From the NCBI RefSeq assembly GCF_019212185.1, contig NZ_CP078138.1:3950501-4014500 (forward strand): 64,000 bases of DNA. Reading direction: 5' to 3'. Origin of the DNA: Pseudomonas fluorescens. Lineage in GTDB: Bacteria > Pseudomonadota > Gammaproteobacteria > Pseudomonadales > Pseudomonadaceae. The notes beneath the pieces were generated by a model. It saw only the letters and a program-made list of their open reading frames with translations. It did no database searches and had not been told where the DNA came from. The position numbers and the translations under genes were made by a program. This document shows, piece after piece, positions 17,507-25,507 of this stretch. The stretch's first letter is position 1. Each line of letters starts with the position of its first letter.

Positions 17507-18457
17507 TTAGATGTCGAGCACCAGCAGCGCCGATTTGGACCGCGAGCAGCATGGCGTGAACTGATCATTGGCCGCCTGCTCTTCCTCGGTGAGGAACAGG
17601 TCACGGTGATCGGGCACCCCTTCCAGCACACGGGTCAGGCAGGTGCCGCAAATGCCCTGTTCACAGGACAGGGCAATCTCCACCCCATGACTCTCCAGCA
17701 CTTGCACCACGGTCTTGTCCGCCGGAACATCGAACACCTGCCCGCTGCTGCCCAGCTTCACCTGGAACGCGCCATCGCCTGCCGTGTCCACCGGTGCGGC
17801 GGCAAAGTATTCGCGATGCAGTTGAGCCTCGCCCCAGCGCTGGGCCTTGGCGCTGTCGAGCACGTGCTGCATGAACCCCGCAGGACCGCAGACATACAGG
17901 TGCAGGTCCGCCCGTGGATTGGCCAGGACTTTGGCGGCATCCAGGCGCGAATCGGCGTCTTCATCGAAATGCAGGTGCACCCGGTCGGCGAAGGCAGCGC
18001 CCTTGAGTCGCTCGACAAAGGCCGCCCGCTCGCTGGAACGCGCACAGTAATGCAGCTCGAAATCTGCACCGCTGGCAGCCAGGTGTTCGGCCATGCACAG
18101 GATCGGGGTGATGCCGATACCACCGGCGAACAACAGGCTGCGCGCCCCTTCCGGCACCAGCGGGAACAGGTTGCGCGGCTCGCTGATGAACAGCCGGTCA
18201 CCGTTGTTGATCTGCTCGTGCATGCTCTGCGAGCCACCGCGCGAAGCGGCGTCCTTGAGCACGCCGATCTGGTAGCGGTGGCGCTCTTGCGGGTGATTGC
18301 ACAGCGAGTACTGGCGGATCAAGCCGCCGGGCAGGTGCACGTCGATATGCGAGCCGGCGCTGAAGCCGGGCAGCTCCCCGCCTTGCGCGCAGATCAGCTC
18401 GTAGCTGCAGATATCCAATGCTTCGTTGTGCCGGGATTTGACGACGACTTCAATCAT
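17507..18457 (-). CDS. vanB: Vanillate O-demethylase oxidoreductase (reductase subunit)
   Basis: 316 residues with the FMN/NAD reductase layout of class IA phthalate-type reductases: FAD/FMN-binding RQYSLCNHP near residue 53, GGIGITPILCMAEHL nucleotide site, and a C-terminal plant-type [2Fe-2S] ferredoxin with cysteines about 265, 270, 273 and 303 (CEQGICGTC). It passes electrons from NADH to VanA. Same strand and downstream of vanA with a 75-base gap that contains a hairpin. Confidence 0.95.
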   Translation of the reverse strand: MIEVVVKSRHNEALDICSYELICAQGGELPGFSAGSHIDVHLPGGLIRQYSLCNHPQERHRYQIGVLKDAASRGGSQSMHEQINNGDRLFISEPRNLFPLVPEGARSLLFAGGIGITPILCMAEHLAASGADFELHYCARSSERAAFVERLKGAAFADRVHLHFDEDADSRLDAAKVLANPRADLHLYVCGPAGFMQHVLDSAKAQRWGEAQLHREYFAAAPVDTAGDGAFQVKLGSSGQVFDVPADKTVVQVLESHGVEIALSCEQGICGTCLTRVLEGVPDHRDLFLTEEEQAANDQFTPCCSRSKSALLVLDI

Positions 18458-18474
18458 GATGCACCTTCAAGACC

Positions 18475-18490
18475 GGCCACCGCAGTGGCC
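18475..18490. promoter_or_regulatory. Hairpin in the vanA-vanB gap
   Basis: GGCCAC-CGCA-GTGGCC, perfect 6-bp stem with a 4-base loop inside the operon gap. With no U-tract it is more likely an mRNA-processing or stability element than a terminator. Confidence 0.5.
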
Positions 18491-18532
18491 GTAGACAAGA
18501 TCAATGGGATTCACCGGGCCTGACGCTGCAGG

Positions 18533-19591
18533 CTAGTTGGCCGTGGCGATCAGCTCGACAGCCGGCGCGCGTTCGCGGGCGATGATGCGTTCCAGCACCC
18601 GTCGCGATTGCACGCCACCGGCATCGATATTGAGCTTGAGGAGGTTGCGCTGAGGGTTGGCCAGCAGGTTTTTTTGCTGCTGTTCGAGCATGTCCAGGTC
18701 TTCGCTGAAGATTTTGCCCTGGCCCTCGCGGATGGTCGCGGTCAGCGCATCGTCCTGCGGATTGAAATTGCGTGCCATGCCCCAGAAGTACCAGATCGAG
18801 GTCTCGGTTTCCGGGGTGATGAAGTCGACCACAATGCTCGACGCCTTATGCTGCGGCTCGGCGTGGTAGCCGCCCTTGCCGGCGTGAGCCACACCCACTT
18901 CGATCAACACGTGGCTGGGCGGACTGAAACGGCAGATCTGCCAGCGGTCCACCGGCACATCGTCGGCCAGGTTGTTGCCGCGCAGGGCCATGCGCCAGAA
19001 CGGCGGCGCCATGATGTTTTCCATGTGCCGTGCAGTGACCACCTCGTCGCCCTCGACCGTGGTCACTGGCGCCACTTCATCGATCTCTTTCTGGCCGATG
19101 CTCGAGGCATGCACGTAGGTTTCGTGGGTGAGGTCCATCAGGTTGTCGATCATCAGGCGATAGTCGCAATTGATGTGGAACAGCCCGCCACCGTAGGCCC
19201 ACTCGTCGCTGACCGCCCATTCCAGGTGATGGATCAGCGCCGGATCAGCCTGGTCCTGCTCGCCCGGCCAGACCCAGATGAAACCGTAGCGCTCGACCAC
19301 CGCGTAGGTCTTGTTGCACGGAAAACCGCGCACGCGCTGGCCCGGCATTTCCACGGTCTTGCCGTCGCAGCCCATGACCAGGCCGTGGTAGCCACAGACC
19401 AGGTTGCCGTTCTCGACATAACCCAGCGACAGCGGCGCACCACGGTGTGGGCAGAAATCTTCGACGGCGGCCACCCGGCCTTCCTGACCGCGATAGAAAA
19501 CGATTTTCTCACCACAGATCTGCCGGCCCAGGGGCTTGTCAGCGATCTCGTCGGGGGTGCAGGCGACATACCAAGTGTTCTTTGGATACAT
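18533..19591 (-). CDS. vanA: Vanillate O-demethylase oxygenase (Rieske) subunit
   Basis: 352 residues. Rieske [2Fe-2S] ligands Cys47/His49 (CPHRG) and Cys66/His69 (CGYHG); mononuclear iron site in LMIDNLMDLTHETYVHAS. Together with VanB it demethylates vanillate to protocatechuate and formaldehyde in the cytosol. The ATG at 19591 opens with MYPKNTWYVACTPDEI as in other VanA proteins; an upstream in-frame ATG would overlap the operator. Two TGGATCCA sites lie 28-100 bases upstream. Confidence 0.96.
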   Translation of the reverse strand: MYPKNTWYVACTPDEIADKPLGRQICGEKIVFYRGQEGRVAAVEDFCPHRGAPLSLGYVENGNLVCGYHGLVMGCDGKTVEMPGQRVRGFPCNKTYAVVERYGFIWVWPGEQDQADPALIHHLEWAVSDEWAYGGGLFHINCDYRLMIDNLMDLTHETYVHASSIGQKEIDEVAPVTTVEGDEVVTARHMENIMAPPFWRMALRGNNLADDVPVDRWQICRFSPPSHVLIEVGVAHAGKGGYHAEPQHKASSIVVDFITPETETSIWYFWGMARNFNPQDDALTATIREGQGKIFSEDLDMLEQQQKNLLANPQRNLLKLNIDAGGVQSRRVLERIIARERAPAVELIATAN

Positions 19592-19618
19592 GGGACTCTC
19601 CGGGACAGGCTTGTTTTT

Positions 19619-19628
19619 ATGGATCCAT
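19619..19628. promoter_or_regulatory. Putative VanR operator, proximal site of vanA
   Basis: Perfect ATGGATCCAT palindrome, 28 bases upstream of the vanA start, in an AT-rich setting (TTTTTATGG...CCATTTAAA). Confidence 0.75.
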
Positions 19629-19681
19629 TTAAAGCGTTGAAACGGATTCAAGTCAAGGTATTTGCGCTTAAACTGGCTTTA

Positions 19682-19691
19682 GTGGATCCAT
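19682..19691. promoter_or_regulatory. Putative VanR operator, distal site of vanA
   Basis: GTGGATCCAT with the TGGATCCA core, spaced 63 bases (centre to centre) from the proximal site, about six helical turns. This would allow two VanR dimers to bind the same DNA face. Confidence 0.65.
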
Positions 19692-19847
19692 TAAAGCTTT
19701 TTTAGTCTTTATCCAGGCCCACCATCCGGCGCCGACTGATTGTTGCAACCCGTCGGTATTGACTACGTAGGGGACAGTTTTGAACTGAACCGCTTCAGCG
19801 CCTGCCTCGATAATCGTTAGCTCACTGACGAACTGTCGAGGTCAAGC

Positions 19848-21194
19848 ATGACGAGTACCACTGCGCAACAAGTAAGCCCCGCCACGCTAAGGCGAGTGAT
19901 CGTGGCCGCGGGTATCGGCAATTTCGTCGAGTGGTTCGACTTTGCTGTCTACGGGTTTCTGGCCACCACCATCGCCCAGCAATTCTTCCCCAGCGGCGAT
20001 CCCAGCGCGGCGCTGCTGAAGACCTTTGCGGTGTTCGCTGTAGCTTTTGCGTTTCGGCCTCTAGGCGGGATTTTCTTCGGCATGCTGGGTGACCGGATTG
20101 GTCGCAAGCGCACCCTGGCGATGACCATTCTGCTGATGGCGGCGGCAACCACCTTGATCGGTTTGCTGCCCACCTATGCCGCAATCGGTGTCGCGGCACC
20201 GATCCTGCTGTCGCTGATCCGTTGCGCCCAGGGCTTTTCCGCCGGCGGCGAGTACGCCGGGGCCTGTGCCTATCTGATGGAGCACGCGCCGAACGATAAA
20301 CGCGCCTGGTACGGCAGCTTCATTCCGGTGTCGACCTTTTCCGCATTCGCTGCAGCCGCAGTGGTGGCCTACGCCCTCGAGGCGTCGTTATCCGCCGAAG
20401 CCATGGGCAGTTGGGGCTGGCGCCTGCCGTTCCTGATTGCCGCGCCCTTGGGTCTGGTGGGGCTTTACCTGCGCTGGAAACTGGATGAGACGCCGGCGTT
20501 CCAGGCGGTAACCGAAGAGCATGCCGTCGCCCACTCGCCGCTCAAGGAAACGTTGCGTAACCATGCTTGGGCAATGTGCTGCCTGGGCGCATTCGTCTCG
20601 CTCACGGCGTTATCGTTCTATATGTTCACCACCTACTTCGCGACCTACCTGCAAGTGGCCGGAGGCCTGAGTCGCGCAACGGCGTTGCTGGTGTCGCTGA
20701 TTGCCTTGCTGTTTGCTGCCGCGATCTGCCCGCTGGCCGGGCTGTACTCGGACCGGGTCGGCCGCCGAATGACTGTCGTGACCGCCTGCGTCCTGTTGAT
20801 CGTGGCGGTGTATCCGGCATTTATGCTGGCCAGCTCCGGCTCGTTCGCCGCATCGGTGGTCGGCGTCATGCTGCTGGCGGTCGGCGCGGTATTGTGCGGC
20901 GTGGTCACCGCCGCCCTGCTCTCGGAAACCTTCCCGACCCGCACCCGGTACACCGCCTCGGCCATCACCTACAACATGGCCTACACCCTCTTCGGCGGCA
21001 CCGCGCCGCTGGTGGCGACCTGGCTGATCAGCACCAGCGGCAGCAACTTGTCGCCGGCGTTTTACTTGATTGCGATTGCCTTATTGGCATTGGCGGGTGG
21101 GTTGGCACTGCCGGAAACGTCGCGGATTTCCCTGCATGAGGTAGCGGGCGACCATAAAGGAACAGGCGCCAAGGCCAGGGTCGTCAACACCTGA
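19848..21194 (+). CDS. MHS-family metabolite:H+ symporter (ShiA/KgtP-like)
   Basis: 448 residues, 12 helices. The metabolite:H+ symporter hallmarks are present: IGNFVEWFDFAVYGFLA in helix 1, FRPLGGIFFGMLGDRIGRKRTL (motif A) and RCAQGFSAGGEYAGA in helix 4. Family substrates include shikimate, alpha-ketoglutarate, proline betaine and hydroxybenzoates. It is transcribed away from vanA across the VanR sites, which suggests an aromatic-acid or protocatechuate-related substrate and co-regulation; that part is inference. Confidence 0.88.
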   Translation: MTSTTAQQVSPATLRRVIVAAGIGNFVEWFDFAVYGFLATTIAQQFFPSGDPSAALLKTFAVFAVAFAFRPLGGIFFGMLGDRIGRKRTLAMTILLMAAATTLIGLLPTYAAIGVAAPILLSLIRCAQGFSAGGEYAGACAYLMEHAPNDKRAWYGSFIPVSTFSAFAAAAVVAYALEASLSAEAMGSWGWRLPFLIAAPLGLVGLYLRWKLDETPAFQAVTEEHAVAHSPLKETLRNHAWAMCCLGAFVSLTALSFYMFTTYFATYLQVAGGLSRATALLVSLIALLFAAAICPLAGLYSDRVGRRMTVVTACVLLIVAVYPAFMLASSGSFAASVVGVMLLAVGAVLCGVVTAALLSETFPTRTRYTASAITYNMAYTLFGGTAPLVATWLISTSGSNLSPAFYLIAIALLALAGGLALPETSRISLHEVAGDHKGTGAKARVVNT

Positions 21195-21202
21195 CCCGGC
21201 AG

Positions 21203-21230
21203 GTTGGGGGCCTATCCAGCCCCCCAACCG
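21203..21230. terminator. Strong hairpin after the MHS transporter gene
   Basis: GGTTGGGGGC pairs with GCCCCCCAACC across a 7-base loop, followed by GTTAACGTTTT. Between convergent genes, it may act on both strands. Confidence 0.7.
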
Positions 21231-21333
21231 TTAACGTTTTCGTTGATATTTTGCGGATTTTCCGTCAACAGGAATGACAGGCCGATCGTCATGGATCGCA
21301 GCAGAACAACGCAATGGCAACACCTGTAGCCAC

Positions 21334-22914
21334 TCACACGCCGATCACCTGTTCCTCGAATCCCAAGGGCTGCACTGCAGCCGTCAGGTACAACTGCTTG
21401 AAATGCTCGCAATCCATGGCCTTGGCGAACAGCCAGCCCTGGGCGTACTTGACGTGGTTGGCCCGCAGGTAGTCGAGTTGCTGCACGGTCTCGACGCCCT
21501 CGGCCACCAGGTCCAGATGCAGGGCACGGCCCATTTCGATGACGTGGGTGACCAGTGGCGCCGACTGTTGCGCCTGGCTGATGCGGTCGATAAAGGAGCG
21601 GTCGATCTTCAGCACATCGAGCGGCAATTGCTGCAGGTATTGCAGGCTCGAATAACCGGTGCCGAAGTCGTCCAGCGCCACGACGAAGCCGGCCTCGCGG
21701 GCCTGTTCGATGGTTCTGCTGGCCGCCGCCGGATCGATGAAGCTGCGCTCCGTGACCTCCAGCCAGATCTGCGCGGGCAGCACGTTGGCGTGCTGGATCT
21801 GCCGCTGCAGGATTGGCAGGAAGCGTCCGGAGCAGACATCCGTGGCAGCCAGGTTTATTGCGACATGCAGGGCTCGGTCACGCACCAGCAACGGCCCCAG
21901 GTCATCGATGATGGCGTGAATCAGTTGATCGGTGATCGGCTGGATCAGCCCGCTGGCCTCGGCCAAGGGGATGAACAGGTCCGGCGCGACGATCTCGCCG
22001 CCCGGTTTGCGCCAGCGAATCAGCGCTTCGGCGCCAATGCAGCGGCGGCTGGCGATGTCAAAAATCGGTTGGTAATAGACGATAAACTCCTGGCGACGCA
22101 CCGCCCGCTCCAGCGCAGCCAGGGGCGACAGGCCACGGCGCCAGGCGCGTATCACCAGGGTCAGCAGCCCCGCCGCGCCGAGCAAGCCCAGGGGCAGCAG
22201 GTACAACTGGTTCCTCCAGAAGCTGCGTAGCAGGAATTCCCGAGGGATGGCCGCCAGTACGCTGAGGTTAGGCTGCGGGACCAGGGTGTAGAGGAATCCG
22301 TCCTTGAGGCCGTGAGTCGGGCCTTGGTGCACCAACGCCAGAAAGTGCGCGGTCGTCGAATCGGTTGGCCCCAGCAGGCGCCCCTGTTTGCTGGCGATGG
22401 CGACACGGATTCCATCATCGAGTGTCACCTCGCGAAACTGCTCGGGATCCACCAGCACATTGAACGCGGCGTACTGCAGGGCCAGCATCGGTTTCAGGCC
22501 CTCGCTCTCGGGCGGGGCATCGATGGACACCCTGACGCCGTCCTCGGTGATGAAATCGTGGGGCAACACCTGCGACCTGGGGGGCGTGGCGCCCCACGAG
22601 GTACAGGCAAACACATCTTCCTCGTAGCCCACCGATTCGACCGAAAAGCTGTTCATCGCGACGATGCGCATCTGCTCGATACCCTCCGGTGAACAGGGCT
22701 GCAGGTCAGTCAGGGCGACGTCCTTCAGGGCCCGGGAGGCCAGGTCCAGGGTCTGGCTGGCGCGCTGCGAAGCAATCTGCGCCAGCGTCACCAGGCGTTC
22801 CTGGGCCGCGAAAACCGTCAACCACCAACCGATCATGGTGCTGATTGCCAGCGGCACCAGCACGGCCAGCACACTGAGGAACATGCCGCGCAGTTTGACT
22901 CTGGAGCGTTTCAT
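21334..22914 (-). CDS. CSS-motif membrane sensor with EAL c-di-GMP phosphodiesterase domain
   Basis: 526 residues. One helix near 12-35, a periplasmic CSS domain (cysteines 74 and 104; C-T-S at 104-106), a second helix near 236-256, then a full EAL domain: EALIRW (296-301), AINLAA, WLEVTER, DDFGTGYSS, VLKIDRSF, AEGVET and AQGWLF. All metal and catalytic residues look intact, so it should hydrolyse c-di-GMP. CSS-EAL proteins are controlled by the DSB disulfide system, whose reduced state activates the enzyme and favours proteolysis. It lies 30 bases downstream of the small periplasmic-protein gene on the same strand. Confidence 0.93.
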   Translation of the reverse strand: MKRSRVKLRGMFLSVLAVLVPLAISTMIGWWLTVFAAQERLVTLAQIASQRASQTLDLASRALKDVALTDLQPCSPEGIEQMRIVAMNSFSVESVGYEEDVFACTSWGATPPRSQVLPHDFITEDGVRVSIDAPPESEGLKPMLALQYAAFNVLVDPEQFREVTLDDGIRVAIASKQGRLLGPTDSTTAHFLALVHQGPTHGLKDGFLYTLVPQPNLSVLAAIPREFLLRSFWRNQLYLLPLGLLGAAGLLTLVIRAWRRGLSPLAALERAVRRQEFIVYYQPIFDIASRRCIGAEALIRWRKPGGEIVAPDLFIPLAEASGLIQPITDQLIHAIIDDLGPLLVRDRALHVAINLAATDVCSGRFLPILQRQIQHANVLPAQIWLEVTERSFIDPAAASRTIEQAREAGFVVALDDFGTGYSSLQYLQQLPLDVLKIDRSFIDRISQAQQSAPLVTHVIEMGRALHLDLVAEGVETVQQLDYLRANHVKYAQGWLFAKAMDCEHFKQLYLTAAVQPLGFEEQVIGV

Positions 22915-22944
22915 GGGACCTTCCTGGACCGCGGGATTGCCGGT

Positions 22945-23352
22945 CTACTTGACCTGGAATTCGATGCTGTAGGGCACCGCCGTACCTCGGCGCGCGGTGG
23001 CGCGAGGCTGATACACCTGCACGCTGTACTGCCCGGAGGCCGGCAGTTCGGCATTCCAGTCGCCGCCCACATAACCGCTGCCCAGCGCCGTCTCGGCACC
23101 TGGCTCACCGCCCGGGGCAAAGACATTGAAATTGGCGTTGTTGCTGCCACTGATGCGCACGCTCATGTGCTGCCCGGCCTTGGCGTCGAGGGTATAGCGC
23201 ACGCTGTCGTAGCCGCTGAAGGTGCCCTTGAGTACGGCACTGGAGGCGCCCTTGGCGAAGTTCACCGGGACCGTGGTGACGTTGTCCCCGGCGAGCACCA
23301 GTGTGGAGACGGACGCCGCGAGGACCAGGGAAAGCAAGCGTGCAGGTTTCAT
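22945..23352 (-). CDS. Periplasmic protein resembling g-type lysozyme inhibitor (PliG-like)
   Basis: 135 residues with a signal peptide (MKPARLLSLVLAASVSTLVLA) followed by a beta-rich domain: VNFAKGASSAVLKGTFSGYD, YTLDAKAGQHMSVRI, NANFNVFAPGG and a terminal Y-S-V-Q-V-Y strand. That pattern matches PliG-type inhibitors and their relatives, which are often carried in databases under an unhelpful 'DNA breaking-rejoining' label. First gene of a likely two-gene unit with the CSS-EAL phosphodiesterase. Inhibitory activity is inferred only. Confidence 0.6.
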   Translation of the reverse strand: MKPARLLSLVLAASVSTLVLAGDNVTTVPVNFAKGASSAVLKGTFSGYDSVRYTLDAKAGQHMSVRISGSNNANFNVFAPGGEPGAETALGSGYVGGDWNAELPASGQYSVQVYQPRATARRGTAVPYSIEFQVK

Positions 23353-23517
23353 GAGGTCGATTCCATTGGATGAGCACTAGTTGAAGTTCTGCGTGTTGTA
23401 TTTTTCGCAACCGCCTGCGCCCTGACGAGGGAAAAATCAGTCAGTGCTTGTAGGAAAATGACTACACGAATCAAGCTGCCATGCTAAAAGTGATGGGCAA
23501 CGTCTTGGAGTTGACTG

Positions 23518-25260
23518 ATGGCACGGATTCTCATCGCAGACGAACACCCGATGACCCGGCTCGCGCTTCGCCTGCTGCTGCAGGAACAACTGCACAGCAT
23601 CGTCGGCGAGGCACGCGACGGCCTTGAAGCCTTGAGTCTGGCCACCAGCCTGAGGCCTGACTTACTGATCATCGATCTCGATCTGTCCCGCATTACTGGT
23701 CTGGACGTCATCAGCCACCTGCGTGCGCGCGGTGTGCAACAGCCCATCCTCGGGTTCAGCACCCAGGACTCACGGCATTTCGTCAGCCGTTTCCTGCAGG
23801 CCGGCGCTTCCGGTTTCGTCAGCAAGCACCAGGAACCCGATGTGCTCAAGGAAGCCATCACCGTGCTGCTGCGTGGCCAGACTTACTTCTCCAGCGAACT
23901 GCTGGGCAGCGTCCACCGCAACAGCCTGCAAGAGAATGATGCCGAGCGCATCGCCACCCTTTCCAATCGCGAATTGAGTGTGCTCAGTCTGCTCGCCAGT
24001 GGGTACAGCAACCAGCAGATTGCCAACGAACTGACCATTGGCGAGAAATCGGTCAGCACCTATCGCGCACGATTGCGGGCCAAGCTCAACTTGCACAACA
24101 TGCTCGACCTGTTCGATTTTGCCCGGCGCAACCGCCTTGCCGCGCCCGCCAGTCAGTTGCACGCGCCCGTTGCCGAACACAGCGAAGACACCGAGATGTG
24201 GCGCTCCATGGTGCAGAGCCTGCCTGCCGCCTTCTACGTACGGGATACCGAGGCGCGCCTGGTTTACGCCAATCCGGCGCACCTTGCGATGTACCACGCG
24301 CAACTGGAACAGATCCTCGGCACCCTGACCACCGAAGTTGATTGGTACAAGCCTGGCGACGCGCGCAACATGCTGCTGTTCCTGCAGCGCGCCATCGCCG
24401 AGGAGCGCGCCTTCGACAAAGACATCGAGCTGAGCATCCACGGCCAGCGCCGGGTCCTGCACCACTGGGGCACGCCGTACCGCGACGCGCAAGGCCAGAT
24501 GCTCGGGATGATCTGCTGCAGCACCGATATCACCCGGCGCTACGAACAACTCGACGCCCTGCGCGCCCGAGCCGAAAGCGCGGAACTGGCCCAGCGGCAA
24601 CTGCTGGAATTGCTCGACAGTGTCAGCCAGCAAATGACCGCGGGACTGGCGGAACTCGGGGCGGCCCTTGCGGCTGACGGCAGCCAACTGCCCTCCCAAG
24701 CCAGCGAACAGCTGCGAGATTTGCAAGGCCATCTGCAGCAGTTGCAGCGTGCACTGCACACACCGGAGCCTGCTGATCAGGCGACGATCACGACAGACCT
24801 CGTGGAACTGACCGTGCAGGTGTTGCGCGACTTGCGCGGGCGGGCGGAGCAAAAGCACATCAGCCTGTTCCTCGACAGCGACAACCTGTCCCGCTCCAGC
24901 GTCATGGCCGACCGCGCACGCCTGCATGAACTGTTGTGCCACCTTGGCCGCTATGCCATCGACCTGAGCCCGGCCGGCGAAGTGCGGCTGAGTCTCGCCT
25001 GCACCGCGAAGCAGACCCACCTCGGCGTGCGCATGACCTTTCGCGGCAGCCCCGTACCCAGCACCGAGCCGCAGCGCGCCTATTCCCTGACGGAACTCAC
25101 CCGCGAGGCAAGCACGGCCGAGCAACCCCGCAATCGCCTCGACCTCAACCTCGCCCGCCACCTGGCCAGCCAACTGGGCGCCGAACTGCAGGTCACCCAT
25201 CTGCCGGAACAAGGCCTGAGCGCTACCCTGCATTTGTTGTTGCCGATAGCGCCCGTGTAG
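23518..25260 (+). CDS. NarL-type response regulator fused to PAS and degenerate histidine-kinase-like module
   Basis: 580 residues in an uncommon order. Residues 1-120: receiver with acidic pair D8/E9, phospho-acceptor D53, S81/T82 and K103. Residues about 146-205: LuxR/NarL HTH (LSNRELSVLSLLASGYSNQQIANELTIGEKSVSTY, in two segments). Residues about 226-345: PAS domain (MVQSLPAAFYVRDTEARLVYANPAH). Then a coiled region and a kinase-like end in which the H-box reads DSVSQQMTAGLAEL (no histidine) and the N and G boxes lack the usual Asn, DxGxG and GLGL residues. It should bind DNA and receive phosphate, but not act as a kinase. No partner kinase is adjacent. Confidence 0.85.
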   Translation: MARILIADEHPMTRLALRLLLQEQLHSIVGEARDGLEALSLATSLRPDLLIIDLDLSRITGLDVISHLRARGVQQPILGFSTQDSRHFVSRFLQAGASGFVSKHQEPDVLKEAITVLLRGQTYFSSELLGSVHRNSLQENDAERIATLSNRELSVLSLLASGYSNQQIANELTIGEKSVSTYRARLRAKLNLHNMLDLFDFARRNRLAAPASQLHAPVAEHSEDTEMWRSMVQSLPAAFYVRDTEARLVYANPAHLAMYHAQLEQILGTLTTEVDWYKPGDARNMLLFLQRAIAEERAFDKDIELSIHGQRRVLHHWGTPYRDAQGQMLGMICCSTDITRRYEQLDALRARAESAELAQRQLLELLDSVSQQMTAGLAELGAALAADGSQLPSQASEQLRDLQGHLQQLQRALHTPEPADQATITTDLVELTVQVLRDLRGRAEQKHISLFLDSDNLSRSSVMADRARLHELLCHLGRYAIDLSPAGEVRLSLACTAKQTHLGVRMTFRGSPVPSTEPQRAYSLTELTREASTAEQPRNRLDLNLARHLASQLGAELQVTHLPEQGLSATLHLLLPIAPV

Positions 25261-25387
25261 GAGCGAGCTTGCTACGGGCGGCGTTGCGACGAAAAACCTG
25301 AGGGCGCCGCACGTATCCAGCCAGCCCAGGTAGCGAAAAAACCCATCCCAGCAGATAGCCGGTACGGCAAAACGCTTGCAAAAAGCT

Positions 25388-25397
25388 TGGTATACCA
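25388..25397. promoter_or_regulatory. Palindrome TGGTATACCA upstream of an ABC importer operon
   Basis: Perfect 10-bp palindrome in a TTGGTATACCAT context, about 110 bases ahead of the binding-protein gene. It resembles operators of GntR regulators of the FadR branch. No regulator gene is adjacent, so the binding protein would be encoded elsewhere. Confidence 0.45.
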
Positions 25398-25507
25398 TAA
25401 TATGTCATTCCATAGGCCGAACAGTCGCAGCGACTCGACGGACCTTCTGCTCCCGATAGGCGGGCACTCAAAGCCCCGCTCATAAACACAACAATGAGGG
25501 CGTAAAA

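Noticed and set aside
18475..18490. Hairpin between vanA and vanB as a terminator
   Set aside because: There is no U-tract and vanB must be co-expressed with vanA, so a processing or stability role is more likely.
23770..25398. 542-codon minus-strand open frame
   Set aside because: Antisense to the response-regulator fusion gene, with no domain and repetitive composition typical of an opposite-strand shadow.
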